A DNA stretch of 18,066 nt from assembly GCA_041656175.1 (NCBI GenBank), contig JBBAEA010000074.1:1-18066 (forward strand). Reading direction: 5' to 3'. The translations under genes and the position numbers were made by a program. The stretch's first letter is position 1, and each line of letters starts with the position of its first letter. The notes below the pieces were generated by a model. The model did no database searches. It was not told the origin of the DNA and saw only the letters and a program-made list of their open reading frames with translations. Source of the stretch: JBBAEA01 sp041656175. Its GTDB lineage: Bacteria > Myxococcota_A > Bradymonadia > UBA4248. Shown in pieces: positions 6,811 to 13,796 of the stretch.

Positions 6811-7209
6811 TTCAACCTCAATTTAAGGGTAAAGTCGTTTTGCTTGAGAATCGCTAATCTTTGCAAAGCAAAAACCGACATAAGTGCAGTCAATTTGGTG
6901 TAGCCAACGGGTTTTCTCTCAAAAAAATTCAGCAAACGTACGACTTAGAAAAACCAGTGTTTCTCCTCAGCTATATATGAGTCAGCTACCCCAGCGATGA
7001 AAGCTTAATCCTATTTTTTAGCTTTTGCAAACAGATTATTATCTTTGTGCAAATCAAAATAGGGCGTTAAATTTCACAAAATGCCGCCCTAAGTCAATCC
7101 GCGTCAAGCTCTCTACTTCTGTGGCGATCAGGAAAAAATGATTGACAGTTTTTTGAGTTTGTTTAGGATTTACTTACTTTTTGGGGGGAAGCTTTGTAAG
7201 GAGTAGAGT
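6811..7209. other. Divergent intergenic region with long hairpin
   Basis: This 399-bp region separates the interrupted lipoprotein gene (-) from the small secreted protein gene (+). CCTATTTT (7010-7017) plus TTTGCA (7024-7029) pairs with TGCAAA (7048-7053) plus AAAATAGG (7056-7063), and a second small inverted repeat AGGGCG/CGCCCT follows at about 7061-7090. No T-run follows either, so neither is a typical terminator. They could be operators or leader structure. The rest is AT-rich with no ORF. Confidence 0.45.
7142..7169 (+). promoter_or_regulatory. Candidate sigma-70 promoter
   Basis: A perfect -35 hexamer TTGACA (7142-7147) is followed after 16 bp by TAGGAT (7164-7169), a 4/6 match to the -10 box. 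It would start transcription about 30 bp upstream of the ATG at 7210. The -10 is weak, so confidence is moderate. Confidence 0.45.
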
Positions 7210-7695
7210 ATGAAGAAATGCTGTCTTTTTCTATTCGCAGCGATTTTGTTAATTGCACCAACTTCGTCGTTTGCAGAACGAAAATGCGACTTTAGCGATA
7301 TTGAAAAGCCGCTTGTGCAATATCCATTTAAAGTTATCGAATATTCTACGTACAAAGATGAGTACTCGAGCTATCAAGTAACGCGTGTAGCGGAGTCTTA
7401 CGAAAAAGTACTTCAGTTTTTCAAAAATAGCCTCGACAAGCAAAAACCCATAGGGGTGTATGTGGTGATGGGCTTAAGTAAGGACGGAAAAGCAGAAGCA
7501 CATAACACTGTTTTAGCGTACAATAATGAGCACAACTACTTAGAGATTCGTCCACACGGTTCGGGAACGCAACTGAAGTTAAAGGCAACGCCCAATAGCT
7601 ACGTTTCAGGTCATTATGTCGTTTCGATATTTGGGTATCGGCTTCCCGATGAGACGGTAATTCCTGCTGGAGAGCGTAACGAAGACGGTCTTTAG
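7210..7695 (+). CDS. Small secreted hypothetical protein
   Basis: This is a 161-residue protein. Residues 1-22 form a signal peptide (MKKCCLFLF, hydrophobic core, cleavage after SFA), so it is exported. The mature part begins with a Cys (ERKCDF) and has alternating beta-type segments (YVVMGLSKDG, YLEIRPHG, HYVVSIFGYRLP). I recognise no domain. An AAGGAG at 7198-7203 lies 6 nt before the ATG, and a TTGACA-type promoter is placed upstream. Its stop codon TAG abuts the stop of the converging gene on the other strand with no gap. Confidence 0.8.
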   Translation: MKKCCLFLFAAILLIAPTSSFAERKCDFSDIEKPLVQYPFKVIEYSTYKDEYSSYQVTRVAESYEKVLQFFKNSLDKQKPIGVYVVMGLSKDGKAEAHNTVLAYNNEHNYLEIRPHGSGTQLKLKATPNSYVSGHYVVSIFGYRLPDETVIPAGERNEDGL

Positions 7696-8373
7696 TTATT
7701 CTTTGGCAAAGTGCAGGCTCATGGTGGCGCCCTTAGCGACGTAGACATCGCGTGAACGGCTAAATTTGCGAGTATCGAGGAAGTATATGCGTACGGAGTG
7801 CGAGCCTACGCTCACGGGGTGTTTTTGCAGCGGGGATTTTGCAGCGGCGAGTTTTCCATCGACGTAGACTTGTCCTTCGACTTCGGAGGTGATGGAGAGG
7901 AAGCCGCCGCTATCGTTGGCTACATCTTGGCTTGGCGCGACTTCGGCTTGTTTTGGGGGAGGCGCAGAGCCTAGCTCAACGAATAAATAATGCGTTTCAT
8001 CGGGTTTTAACGACAAGGTATATTTTTTGTCGATAACTCCACCCGCAATTTCAGCGCGTATTTGCACTTCGTTAGCGACGTAGGGACGTAGTTTAACACC
8101 TACGTTCCCATCATAATTGTGGTAGCTCTGTCCATTGATGGAAACGCTATAAACTCGGTAATTGGCAAAGACGTAGAGCGTTGCGTCTTTTAATTTTTGC
8201 GCATTGGGGGCAGGGATAGGGCGCAGCTTTTTTTGATATAGGCTTTGAACGGCGTTGTTATCATTGCCTTTGCTAGGATCTTGCGCCCACGATAGACCCG
8301 AGCAAAAAAAGCCAGTAAGCAGGATGAAAAGGCCGAGTTTTCGTATAAAGTTTTGAAAAACGATCTGTCTCAT
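7696..8373 (-). CDS. Secreted PEGA-domain protein
   Basis: This is a 225-residue protein. A signal peptide covers residues 1-30 (cleavage after SWA). A first beta-rich region (about 60-135) has YVFANYRVYSVSINGQSYHN and an immunoglobulin-like pattern; a Pro/Ala linker follows (137-150), then a C-terminal PEGA-type domain (about 157-223) with the characteristic order: ITSEVEGQVYVDGKLAA, KSPLQKHPVSVGSHSVRIYF, and a closing strand. PEGA domains are carried by many surface proteins, where they are thought to be structural or to bind envelope components. No clear ribosome site precedes the ATG, so the start is chosen on the signal peptide. It is convergent with the gene at 7210. Confidence 0.8.
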   Translation of the reverse strand: MRQIVFQNFIRKLGLFILLTGFFCSGLSWAQDPSKGNDNNAVQSLYQKKLRPIPAPNAQKLKDATLYVFANYRVYSVSINGQSYHNYDGNVGVKLRPYVANEVQIRAEIAGGVIDKKYTLSLKPDETHYLFVELGSAPPPKQAEVAPSQDVANDSGGFLSITSEVEGQVYVDGKLAAAKSPLQKHPVSVGSHSVRIYFLDTRKFSRSRDVYVAKGATMSLHFAKE

Positions 8374-8558
8374 GGATTTATGGCAACGAGTGGAGTTTAC
8401 ACTGTTTTGTACGAGATTTTTCTTAAATGGATAGATAAAACGCGTCAGCGCGCATCATTAATGATATATGCGAATATGATATTGATGCGTATATGCGCGC
8501 AGTTTCATCATTATTGCCAATCAACAAAACATATGCGCGCCACTAGAAGGGTAGCTAA
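8374..8558. other. Intergenic region with palindromes
   Basis: This 185-bp gap lies between pyrG and the PEGA-domain gene, both on the - strand. It holds a perfect 12-bp palindrome ATCATTAATGAT (8454-8465) and an inverted repeat GCGCGCAT/ATGCGCGC (8448-8455 and 8493-8500). These could be an operator or a hairpin in the leader of the PEGA-domain gene. No clear promoter hexamers or intrinsic terminator for pyrG are visible. Confidence 0.4.
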
Positions 8559-10172
8559 TTACGTTTTTTTTGCCCATGCCGCTGCGATGAAGCTTGCAAA
8601 GAGCGGATGAGCCTTGGTGGGTTTTGACTGGTATTCGGGGTGAAATTGGCAGCAAATAAACCAAGGGTGATCTTTAATTTCGAATATCTCGACGAGTTCA
8701 TCGTCGGGGGAAGTGCCGCTAAAGATAATCCCCTTCTCTTCGAGTTCTTGGCGGAACTTGTTGTTAACTTCGTAGCGATGGCGATGACGCTCGGAGACTT
8801 CGCGTTTGTTATAGATTTTAGCGGCCTGGGTTCCTGCTTTGAGTTTGCAAGGATAAGCGCCTAGCCGCATGCTTCCCCCCGTTTGCTGCAATCCTTTTTG
8901 TGCTTCCATCAAGTGGATCACGGGATGTGTGCTATTTTGGACGAACTCCGCGCTACAAGCATCTTTCCAGCCACAAACGTTTCGCGCAAACTCGATAATA
9001 GCAGACTGCATCCCTAAACAGATGCCAAATAGCGGCACTTTTTGCGTCCTTGCCCATTCGATAGCCAGAATTTTCCCCTCTGTTCCCCTTACACCAAAGC
9101 CACCGGGCACCAATATAGCATTATACTGCGAAAGAGTCTCATGTATTTCCTCTTTTTTCATCGTTTCCAGTGTTTCGGAATCGATGTAGTGCAAGTTAAC
9201 GGCTAAATCATTGGCAAAAGCACCGTGGTTTAGTGCTTCTATTAAAGATTTATAGCTCTCTTTGAGCGAAACGTACTTGCCCACAAGCGCAATATCGACG
9301 ACGCCTACGGGATTATTGATAATGGCTTCTATGCATTCCCACTCGTCGAGTTGGGGCTCTCTACTCCAAATGTTAAGTAGTGTGGTGATTTTAGCGTCGA
9401 GGGATTGTGCGTGGAACACGCTAGGCAGCATGTAGATGCTTTTAAGGTCTTTTGCGCTAAATATGCAATCTTCGCGAACATTACAGAATAGCGCAAGTTT
9501 TTTTCGAATATTATTCGGCAAATCGCGTTCAGTGCGGCATAATAGAATATCGGGCTGTATACCAATTTGACGCAGTGCCGCCACAGAGTGCTGTGAGGGC
9601 TTAGTTTTAAGCTCATCGGCACTAGCGATGTAGGGCACCAAGGTCACGTGAATATCGATAGCGTCGCCGACGGGTAGTTTGGAGCGAAACTGACGAATCG
9701 CTTCAAAAAACGGTAAACCTTCAATATCGCCGACGGTGCCCCCCACTTCGATAATGGCAACATCGGCATTCTGTGAACCTGCCACGATCACTTGTTGTAT
9801 CTCATCGGTAATATGTGGAATAACCTGCACCGTGATGCCCAAGTATTCGCCTCTTCGCTCTTTAGTAATAACGCTTTCGTAGATGCGCCCAGCGGTGCAG
9901 TTATTGTTTCTACCTGTAACGGTATGGGTAAATCGCTCATAATGACCTAGATCCATGTCCGTCTCGGCGCCATCCACCGTAACGTAAACTTCGCCGTGTT
10001 GCAGCGGATTCATGGTGCCAGGGTCGACGTTGATGTAGGGGTCAAGTTTGACGAATTTAACGCGCAAACCACGGAGTTCTAAGAGAGCACCGATGGCGGC
10101 AGCCGAAATTCCCTTGCCAAGCGAGGAAATAACACCACCAGTAATAAAAATATATTTTGTTGGTCTAGTCAT
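8559..10172 (-). CDS. pyrG: CTP synthase (glutamine-hydrolysing)
   Basis: PyrG makes CTP from UTP, ATP and glutamine, the last step of pyrimidine nucleotide synthesis, in the cytoplasm. The 537-residue protein is close to the usual 535-550. The synthase domain (about 1-270) has the P-loop region TGGVISSLGKG (11-21), KLDPYINVDPGTMNPLQHGEV and EVGGTVGDIE. The class I glutamine amidotransferase domain follows, with PGGFGVRG, FGICLGMQ (nucleophile Cys385) and FHPEYQSKP (His511, Glu513). AGGA lies 7 nt before the ATG. It is divergent from the outer-membrane protein gene, and a TTGACA promoter lies in the shared gap. Nothing is odd apart from Ile where most family members have Val (GGVVSS). Confidence 0.98.
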   Translation of the reverse strand: MTRPTKYIFITGGVISSLGKGISAAAIGALLELRGLRVKFVKLDPYINVDPGTMNPLQHGEVYVTVDGAETDMDLGHYERFTHTVTGRNNNCTAGRIYESVITKERRGEYLGITVQVIPHITDEIQQVIVAGSQNADVAIIEVGGTVGDIEGLPFFEAIRQFRSKLPVGDAIDIHVTLVPYIASADELKTKPSQHSVAALRQIGIQPDILLCRTERDLPNNIRKKLALFCNVREDCIFSAKDLKSIYMLPSVFHAQSLDAKITTLLNIWSREPQLDEWECIEAIINNPVGVVDIALVGKYVSLKESYKSLIEALNHGAFANDLAVNLHYIDSETLETMKKEEIHETLSQYNAILVPGGFGVRGTEGKILAIEWARTQKVPLFGICLGMQSAIIEFARNVCGWKDACSAEFVQNSTHPVIHLMEAQKGLQQTGGSMRLGAYPCKLKAGTQAAKIYNKREVSERHRHRYEVNNKFRQELEEKGIIFSGTSPDDELVEIFEIKDHPWFICCQFHPEYQSKPTKAHPLFASFIAAAWAKKT

Positions 10173-10230
10173 AAAATGTTCCTAACCATAGATAAGACAA
10201 AAAAAGTGCAGCCATGCTCTGGCTCTTTGT

Positions 10231-10259
10231 TTTATCGAAATTATTGCATCTAGTGTCAA
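10231..10259 (-). promoter_or_regulatory. Probable pyrG promoter
   Basis: On the - strand, a perfect TTGACA (10259-10254) is separated by 17 bp from GATAAA (10236-10231), a 4/6 match to the -10 box. Transcription would start near 10224, about 50 nt before the pyrG ATG. A small hairpin (AGCCA/TGGCT, 10224-10210) followed by seven Ts (10205-10199) then falls at the very 5' end of the transcript. Confidence 0.6.
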
Positions 10260-10384
10260 GCTGCGTCTACGCTTGTGTGGCGAGTGGCAAAAACTACTTT
10301 GCCTAAAGTCTAGCATCTTGCACCGCTTTTCGTTATATCCAAAACGGTTTAGCGTGCTGAATCGTTGCTAGCACGTCCATAGTG

Positions 10385-10402
10385 GCAAAAGCATGCTTTT
10401 GC
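10385..10402. repeat. 18-bp perfect palindrome upstream of beta-barrel gene
   Basis: GCAAAAGCATGCTTTTGC is a perfect palindrome ending 17 bp before the ATG at 10420. It could be a regulator binding site or an mRNA hairpin near the ribosome site, where only a weak AGG (TTAGGTTAA) is visible. A nearby inverted repeat (ACCG..TTTT/AAAACGGT, about 10322-10348) adds to the structure. No convincing + strand promoter was found. Confidence 0.5.
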
Positions 10403-10419
10403 TTCGCCTATTAGGTTAA

Positions 10420-12474
10420 ATGATGCAGAACAAACAACACTTTATTTCGATATTAGCCAGTCTTATGCTTTTTATTCCAGCGCTCGCATTTGGTCAGGAT
10501 CCCGATGTGGCAGTTAATGAGGATCAAGCAGTTGCTTCGGATTCAACGCAAGAACGCGATGCGCCTACAGCAGAAGCTGAAAGCGTTTCGAGTGACGCGC
10601 AAGCGGAGGAAGATGTTTTAGCGCCAAAGACTTTGGATACTCAGAGTTTTGAGTCTAGTTTGCCAGAGCAGGTACAGAGCTTAGACTCGGAGCGAGAATC
10701 GCAAAAAAATGCCATGCGCAAACTCTCGCAAGCCTATCCCGATAGCGGGCAAACGCCCACAGCTCCCGTAACGACCGCGAGTCAAGCGCCTAGCTCGACG
10801 TCGCAAAGCGTGATTATTCCCAGTGCTTCCAAAGCGAGCGAGCGTATCCCGCGTTTTGAGCACCACGGATATTTTAGAACTAAACTCAATTATTTTGGCA
10901 ACTACGATTTAAACACGCGTGGAACTTCCCCTGTTTCAGTACCGCTTAACTCCAAGCAACGCGGTGAAGACCAGCAGCCGCATATTAAGGTTGACGGTTC
11001 TGATGCGAAATTTTTTGCTACCATGCGTTTTCGTTACTCGCCAACACTACATATCGGTGAGTCGATCCGCATAGCGGGTAGCTTCGATATTTTAGACAAC
11101 ATCGTTCTGGGTACCTCACCAAATCAGCTGCGTACGAATTGGGGCAGCGACGCGTTTTTTACCTTTAACGGGGCTAGCGCGGTTACTGGCGATAACTTTG
11201 CCGCCAATGCCATTGCGGTAAAAGCGCTGTATGCCGAAGCCGATACCTTGATCGGTACTTTTCGCGCAGGACGTATTCCAGCGCACTGGGGCTTGGGGCT
11301 ATTGTATAATGATGGTGGACGCTACAAACGTGATGAGCAAATCTTGGAGGGGCGCGCGTGGAAGTGTTTGGACTGCGACACATCGGATGCGGTGGATCGC
11401 GTTGAGTACTTAGTGCGTGAACCGTTCTTCGATATAGCGTATCTACAGTTTTCGTGGGATTTCGTGAACTCTGGTCTAGCGAGTTATAACCTGTCCCAAG
11501 ATAGTTTGGGGCAAGCTTTTGATTTGGCGGAGTCGGATGATGTGCTGCAGTTCACCTTATCATTATTCGACAAACCCATATCGCAGCAGGAAATCGACGA
11601 GCGCTACCGTAAGCTTTACGAGCAGAAGAAGTGGGCCTTTGATTGGGGTCTTATGTTCTCGTACCGAAAGCAAGATCAGGCGGCAGATCCCAGTGCTGTA
11701 AAACAAGGTGACGCTGCGGGCGCGACCTATATGCTCTTTGATAAGAAGGCGAGTGCTTATGTACTCGATCTCTGGACGCGGCATTATTTCTCGCTTCCCA
11801 AAGAAGTGTTTTTGCGCCTCGAAGCCGAAGTCGTTGGCGTTTTTGGCAAGGTAAAACTCGATAAGGCCGAGGACGGGACGTCACACAGCATTACCCAAGT
11901 TGGTTTTGGGCTAGAGGCGGAGTTTACTTGGCGCGATCTACGTACAGGCTTAAAGACAGGTGCGGCTTGGGCGGATAATATGCGTTTTTCTGGTCATCCC
12001 CTAGTTGATCAAAATACAAACAACCCTATGGGATCTATACTGCGATTCGATCCCAACTACAGGATCGATGAGATCATGTTCAAGGAGCTGATGGGCGGGA
12101 TCAACAACGCGTATTATTTCAACGTTTTCGCCGAATACGTCTTTCCTATTAACTTCTCGCAGATGACGATTAATCTCGGAGGTCGTTTGGATATGAGTAC
12201 ATCTCTTGCGCTGGAAAAACTCGCCACCCCTGGGCAATCGCGTTGGTACGGCTTTGAGACGGATCTGAAGATCTTCTACGAGGAGAAAGATAGTTTCCGC
12301 ACAGAGATAGGCGCTGGAGTATTTGTACCTGGAGCGGCATGGACGCGTAAAACGGGTTCGCTATACCCAATATTGCCCCATCACTCTGTATATGAAGATG
12401 ATTTCAACGCATCTAAGGACTATAAAGCCAGTGTTGCGTGGAACGTAGTCTTTAACGCGATTTGGATGTTTTAA
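10420..12474 (+). CDS. Outer-membrane beta-barrel protein
   Basis: This is a 684-residue protein. It has a signal peptide (1-25, cleavage near AFG), then about 115 residues of low-complexity acidic, Ser/Gln/Ala-rich sequence, then from about 145 (RFEHHGYFRTKLNYFGNYDL) alternating beta-strand sequence to the end. The last residue is Phe (NAIWMF), typical of outer-membrane barrels recognised by the BAM machinery. The layout resembles the TIGR04551-type proteins of myxobacteria, but that match is from memory and tentative. The substrate or ligand is unknown. Two Met codons start the frame; either could be used. It is followed 88 bp later by the XdhC-family gene on the same strand. Confidence 0.8.
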   Translation: MMQNKQHFISILASLMLFIPALAFGQDPDVAVNEDQAVASDSTQERDAPTAEAESVSSDAQAEEDVLAPKTLDTQSFESSLPEQVQSLDSERESQKNAMRKLSQAYPDSGQTPTAPVTTASQAPSSTSQSVIIPSASKASERIPRFEHHGYFRTKLNYFGNYDLNTRGTSPVSVPLNSKQRGEDQQPHIKVDGSDAKFFATMRFRYSPTLHIGESIRIAGSFDILDNIVLGTSPNQLRTNWGSDAFFTFNGASAVTGDNFAANAIAVKALYAEADTLIGTFRAGRIPAHWGLGLLYNDGGRYKRDEQILEGRAWKCLDCDTSDAVDRVEYLVREPFFDIAYLQFSWDFVNSGLASYNLSQDSLGQAFDLAESDDVLQFTLSLFDKPISQQEIDERYRKLYEQKKWAFDWGLMFSYRKQDQAADPSAVKQGDAAGATYMLFDKKASAYVLDLWTRHYFSLPKEVFLRLEAEVVGVFGKVKLDKAEDGTSHSITQVGFGLEAEFTWRDLRTGLKTGAAWADNMRFSGHPLVDQNTNNPMGSILRFDPNYRIDEIMFKELMGGINNAYYFNVFAEYVFPINFSQMTINLGGRLDMSTSLALEKLATPGQSRWYGFETDLKIFYEEKDSFRTEIGAGVFVPGAAWTRKTGSLYPILPHHSVYEDDFNASKDYKASVAWNVVFNAIWMF

Positions 12475-12562
12475 TATGCAAAACGCTGCGCTATAAAGTA
12501 TTTTAGCCGCAGTAAAAGGCGTTATTTTATTCGCTACGATAACGAAATAAAGGAGTAAAATT

Positions 12563-13408
12563 ATGCAATTTTTTGATTATGTCGCACGATGCGAAGCCGC
12601 TGGAACGGCCTTCGCCGTACTCACCGTTATCGAGGCGAGCTACAACAGCCCTGGGCGAAGCAGTTTTAAGATGTGCCTAAAGGAAGATGGCAGCATTTTT
12701 GGCAGCATAGGCGGTGGGGCGCTTGAATTTTCGGCGATGAAGGAAGCCAAGGAGATGATGCGTCGCGGCGAGAGCTTGAAGACGATCGACTTGGTTTTGG
12801 AGGAGAAGGCAGACGGGGGTATCGGCATGGCGTGTGGCGGGAAGGTCAAAGTGCTTATCGAGTGCTTTGCTCCTTCTAAGCCGCTCTACATCTTTGGTGG
12901 CGGGCACATCGGTTCAGCGCTAACGGAATTTGCCACGCGCGTCGGCTTTGCCGTTACCATCATCGATGATCGCCCCGAATTCGCTGCCGATCACGTACAC
13001 CCTTTAGCGAAGGAAGTACGCTGTGAAAGCTACGAAACAGCTTCGTTAAAAGGCGATTTTCGCCAAGATGCGTTCTTCGTTATCGTAACGCACCAACACA
13101 GCGGGGATGGCGTTACGTTGCGCGGCTTGCTCAAGCGCCCCGAACTCAATCCGCGCTATATCGGGCTTATTGGCTCGGCTAAAAAGCTAGCCAAAGTTTT
13201 CGAGCGCATGAGAGATGAGGGTATTAGCGAAGAGAGCTTGCGCAGTGTATACGCGCCTATTGGCGTAAACCACGGTGGACAATCGGCTAGCGAAATCGCG
13301 CTTGCCATCGCTACCGAAGTTGTCGCGCGAAAGTACAATATCCACCTCGCCTCTTCCATGCGAAACGAACGCGACCCGTGGAAGATCGTTGCAGAAGGCA
13401 GCGCCTAG
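12563..13408 (+). CDS. XdhC-family molybdoenzyme maturation protein
   Basis: This is a 281-residue protein. XdhC/CoxI proteins bind molybdenum cofactor and help insert its sulfurated form into xanthine dehydrogenase-type enzymes, in the cytoplasm. The N-terminal XdhC/CoxI domain has SPGRSSFKM (29-37) and GSIGGGALE (47-55), with CGGKVKV (91-97) after it. The C-terminal Rossmann domain has YIFGGGHIG (109-117), IIDDRPEFA (133-141), YIGLIGSAKK, and PIGVNHGGQSASEIALAIATE. A clear AAAGGAG precedes the ATG. No molybdenum hydroxylase subunit or cofactor gene is nearby, so its client is not evident from this window. Confidence 0.93.
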   Translation: MQFFDYVARCEAAGTAFAVLTVIEASYNSPGRSSFKMCLKEDGSIFGSIGGGALEFSAMKEAKEMMRRGESLKTIDLVLEEKADGGIGMACGGKVKVLIECFAPSKPLYIFGGGHIGSALTEFATRVGFAVTIIDDRPEFAADHVHPLAKEVRCESYETASLKGDFRQDAFFVIVTHQHSGDGVTLRGLLKRPELNPRYIGLIGSAKKLAKVFERMRDEGISEESLRSVYAPIGVNHGGQSASEIALAIATEVVARKYNIHLASSMRNERDPWKIVAEGSA

Positions 13409-13434
13409 TGAGGGCGCGTGTATTAAACTTTGGG

Positions 13435-13454
13435 GGCGCGTATAAAAACGCGCC
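13435..13454. repeat. Hairpin after the XdhC-family gene
   Basis: GGCGCGT (13435-13441) pairs with ACGCGCC (13448-13454) around a 6-nt loop. It lies 27 bp after the stop codon but lacks a T-run, so it may end or stabilise the 3' end of the message only weakly. Confidence 0.4.
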
Positions 13455-13468
13455 AAACGTAGTTTGAA

Positions 13469-13611
13469 GGGGGTAGCGCGGGATCGCCGAGGCAAACGCA
13501 CAATGAGCGCATTTTGTGCGATGGTTCGACGAAAAGTCGAAACATTGCACAAAATTATGCGCGAATTGTGCGTTTGGCGAGGAAGCCCGCGCGTAGGGGG
13601 AGACTTCCCCC
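13469..13611 (+). ncRNA. Structured element, copy C (143 nt)
   Basis: It begins GGGGGTAGCGCGGGATCGCC and ends GGCGAGGAAGCCCGCGCG, then a GGGGGAG..TTCCCCC hairpin. GCGCGGG (13476-13482) pairs with CCCGCGC (13586-13592); TCGCC pairs with GGCGA; CAAACGCACAAT pairs with ATTGTGCGTTTG; a tandem G-A loop (13505-13506 against 13563-13564); then GCGCAT, TTTGTGC, ATG and TTCGAC pair with their complements around a GAAA tip. Same order as A and B with different stem bases. It lies between the XdhC-family gene and ppdK, in the same sense as both. Bases 13612-13796 hold only a weak TTGACT (13647-13652) as a possible -35. Confidence 0.62.
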
Positions 13612-13796
13612 ACAAAAAAACATCATTTCTAAGCAAAGATTTAGACTTGACTTTTAGAAAACGGGCTTACATTGAGCATGCTTAACGGAGAGCTAAACCT
13701 TGAGATGCAAGGTGGAGCCTTTAATTAAGCGTGAATTCGCTCAGATTTGAGCACCATATTCGGCGTGTCGCCGAGATTTTTTGGAGAATAGTGAGC

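Noticed and set aside
8353..8610. Open frame on the + strand between the PEGA-domain gene and pyrG
   Set aside because: It overlaps pyrG and the PEGA-domain gene in antisense, has no ribosome site and no recognisable domain.
10199..10224. Hairpin plus seven Ts in the pyrG leader as a transcription attenuator
   Set aside because: The stem is only five base pairs, four bases separate it from the T-run, and with the TTGACA/GATAAA promoter it would lie at the first transcribed bases, too early for a normal terminator.
13731..13796. GTG start giving ppdK 22 extra residues
   Set aside because: The extra residues do not resemble PPDK N-termini and no well-spaced ribosome site precedes the GTG; ATG 13797 has TTGGAG upstream.
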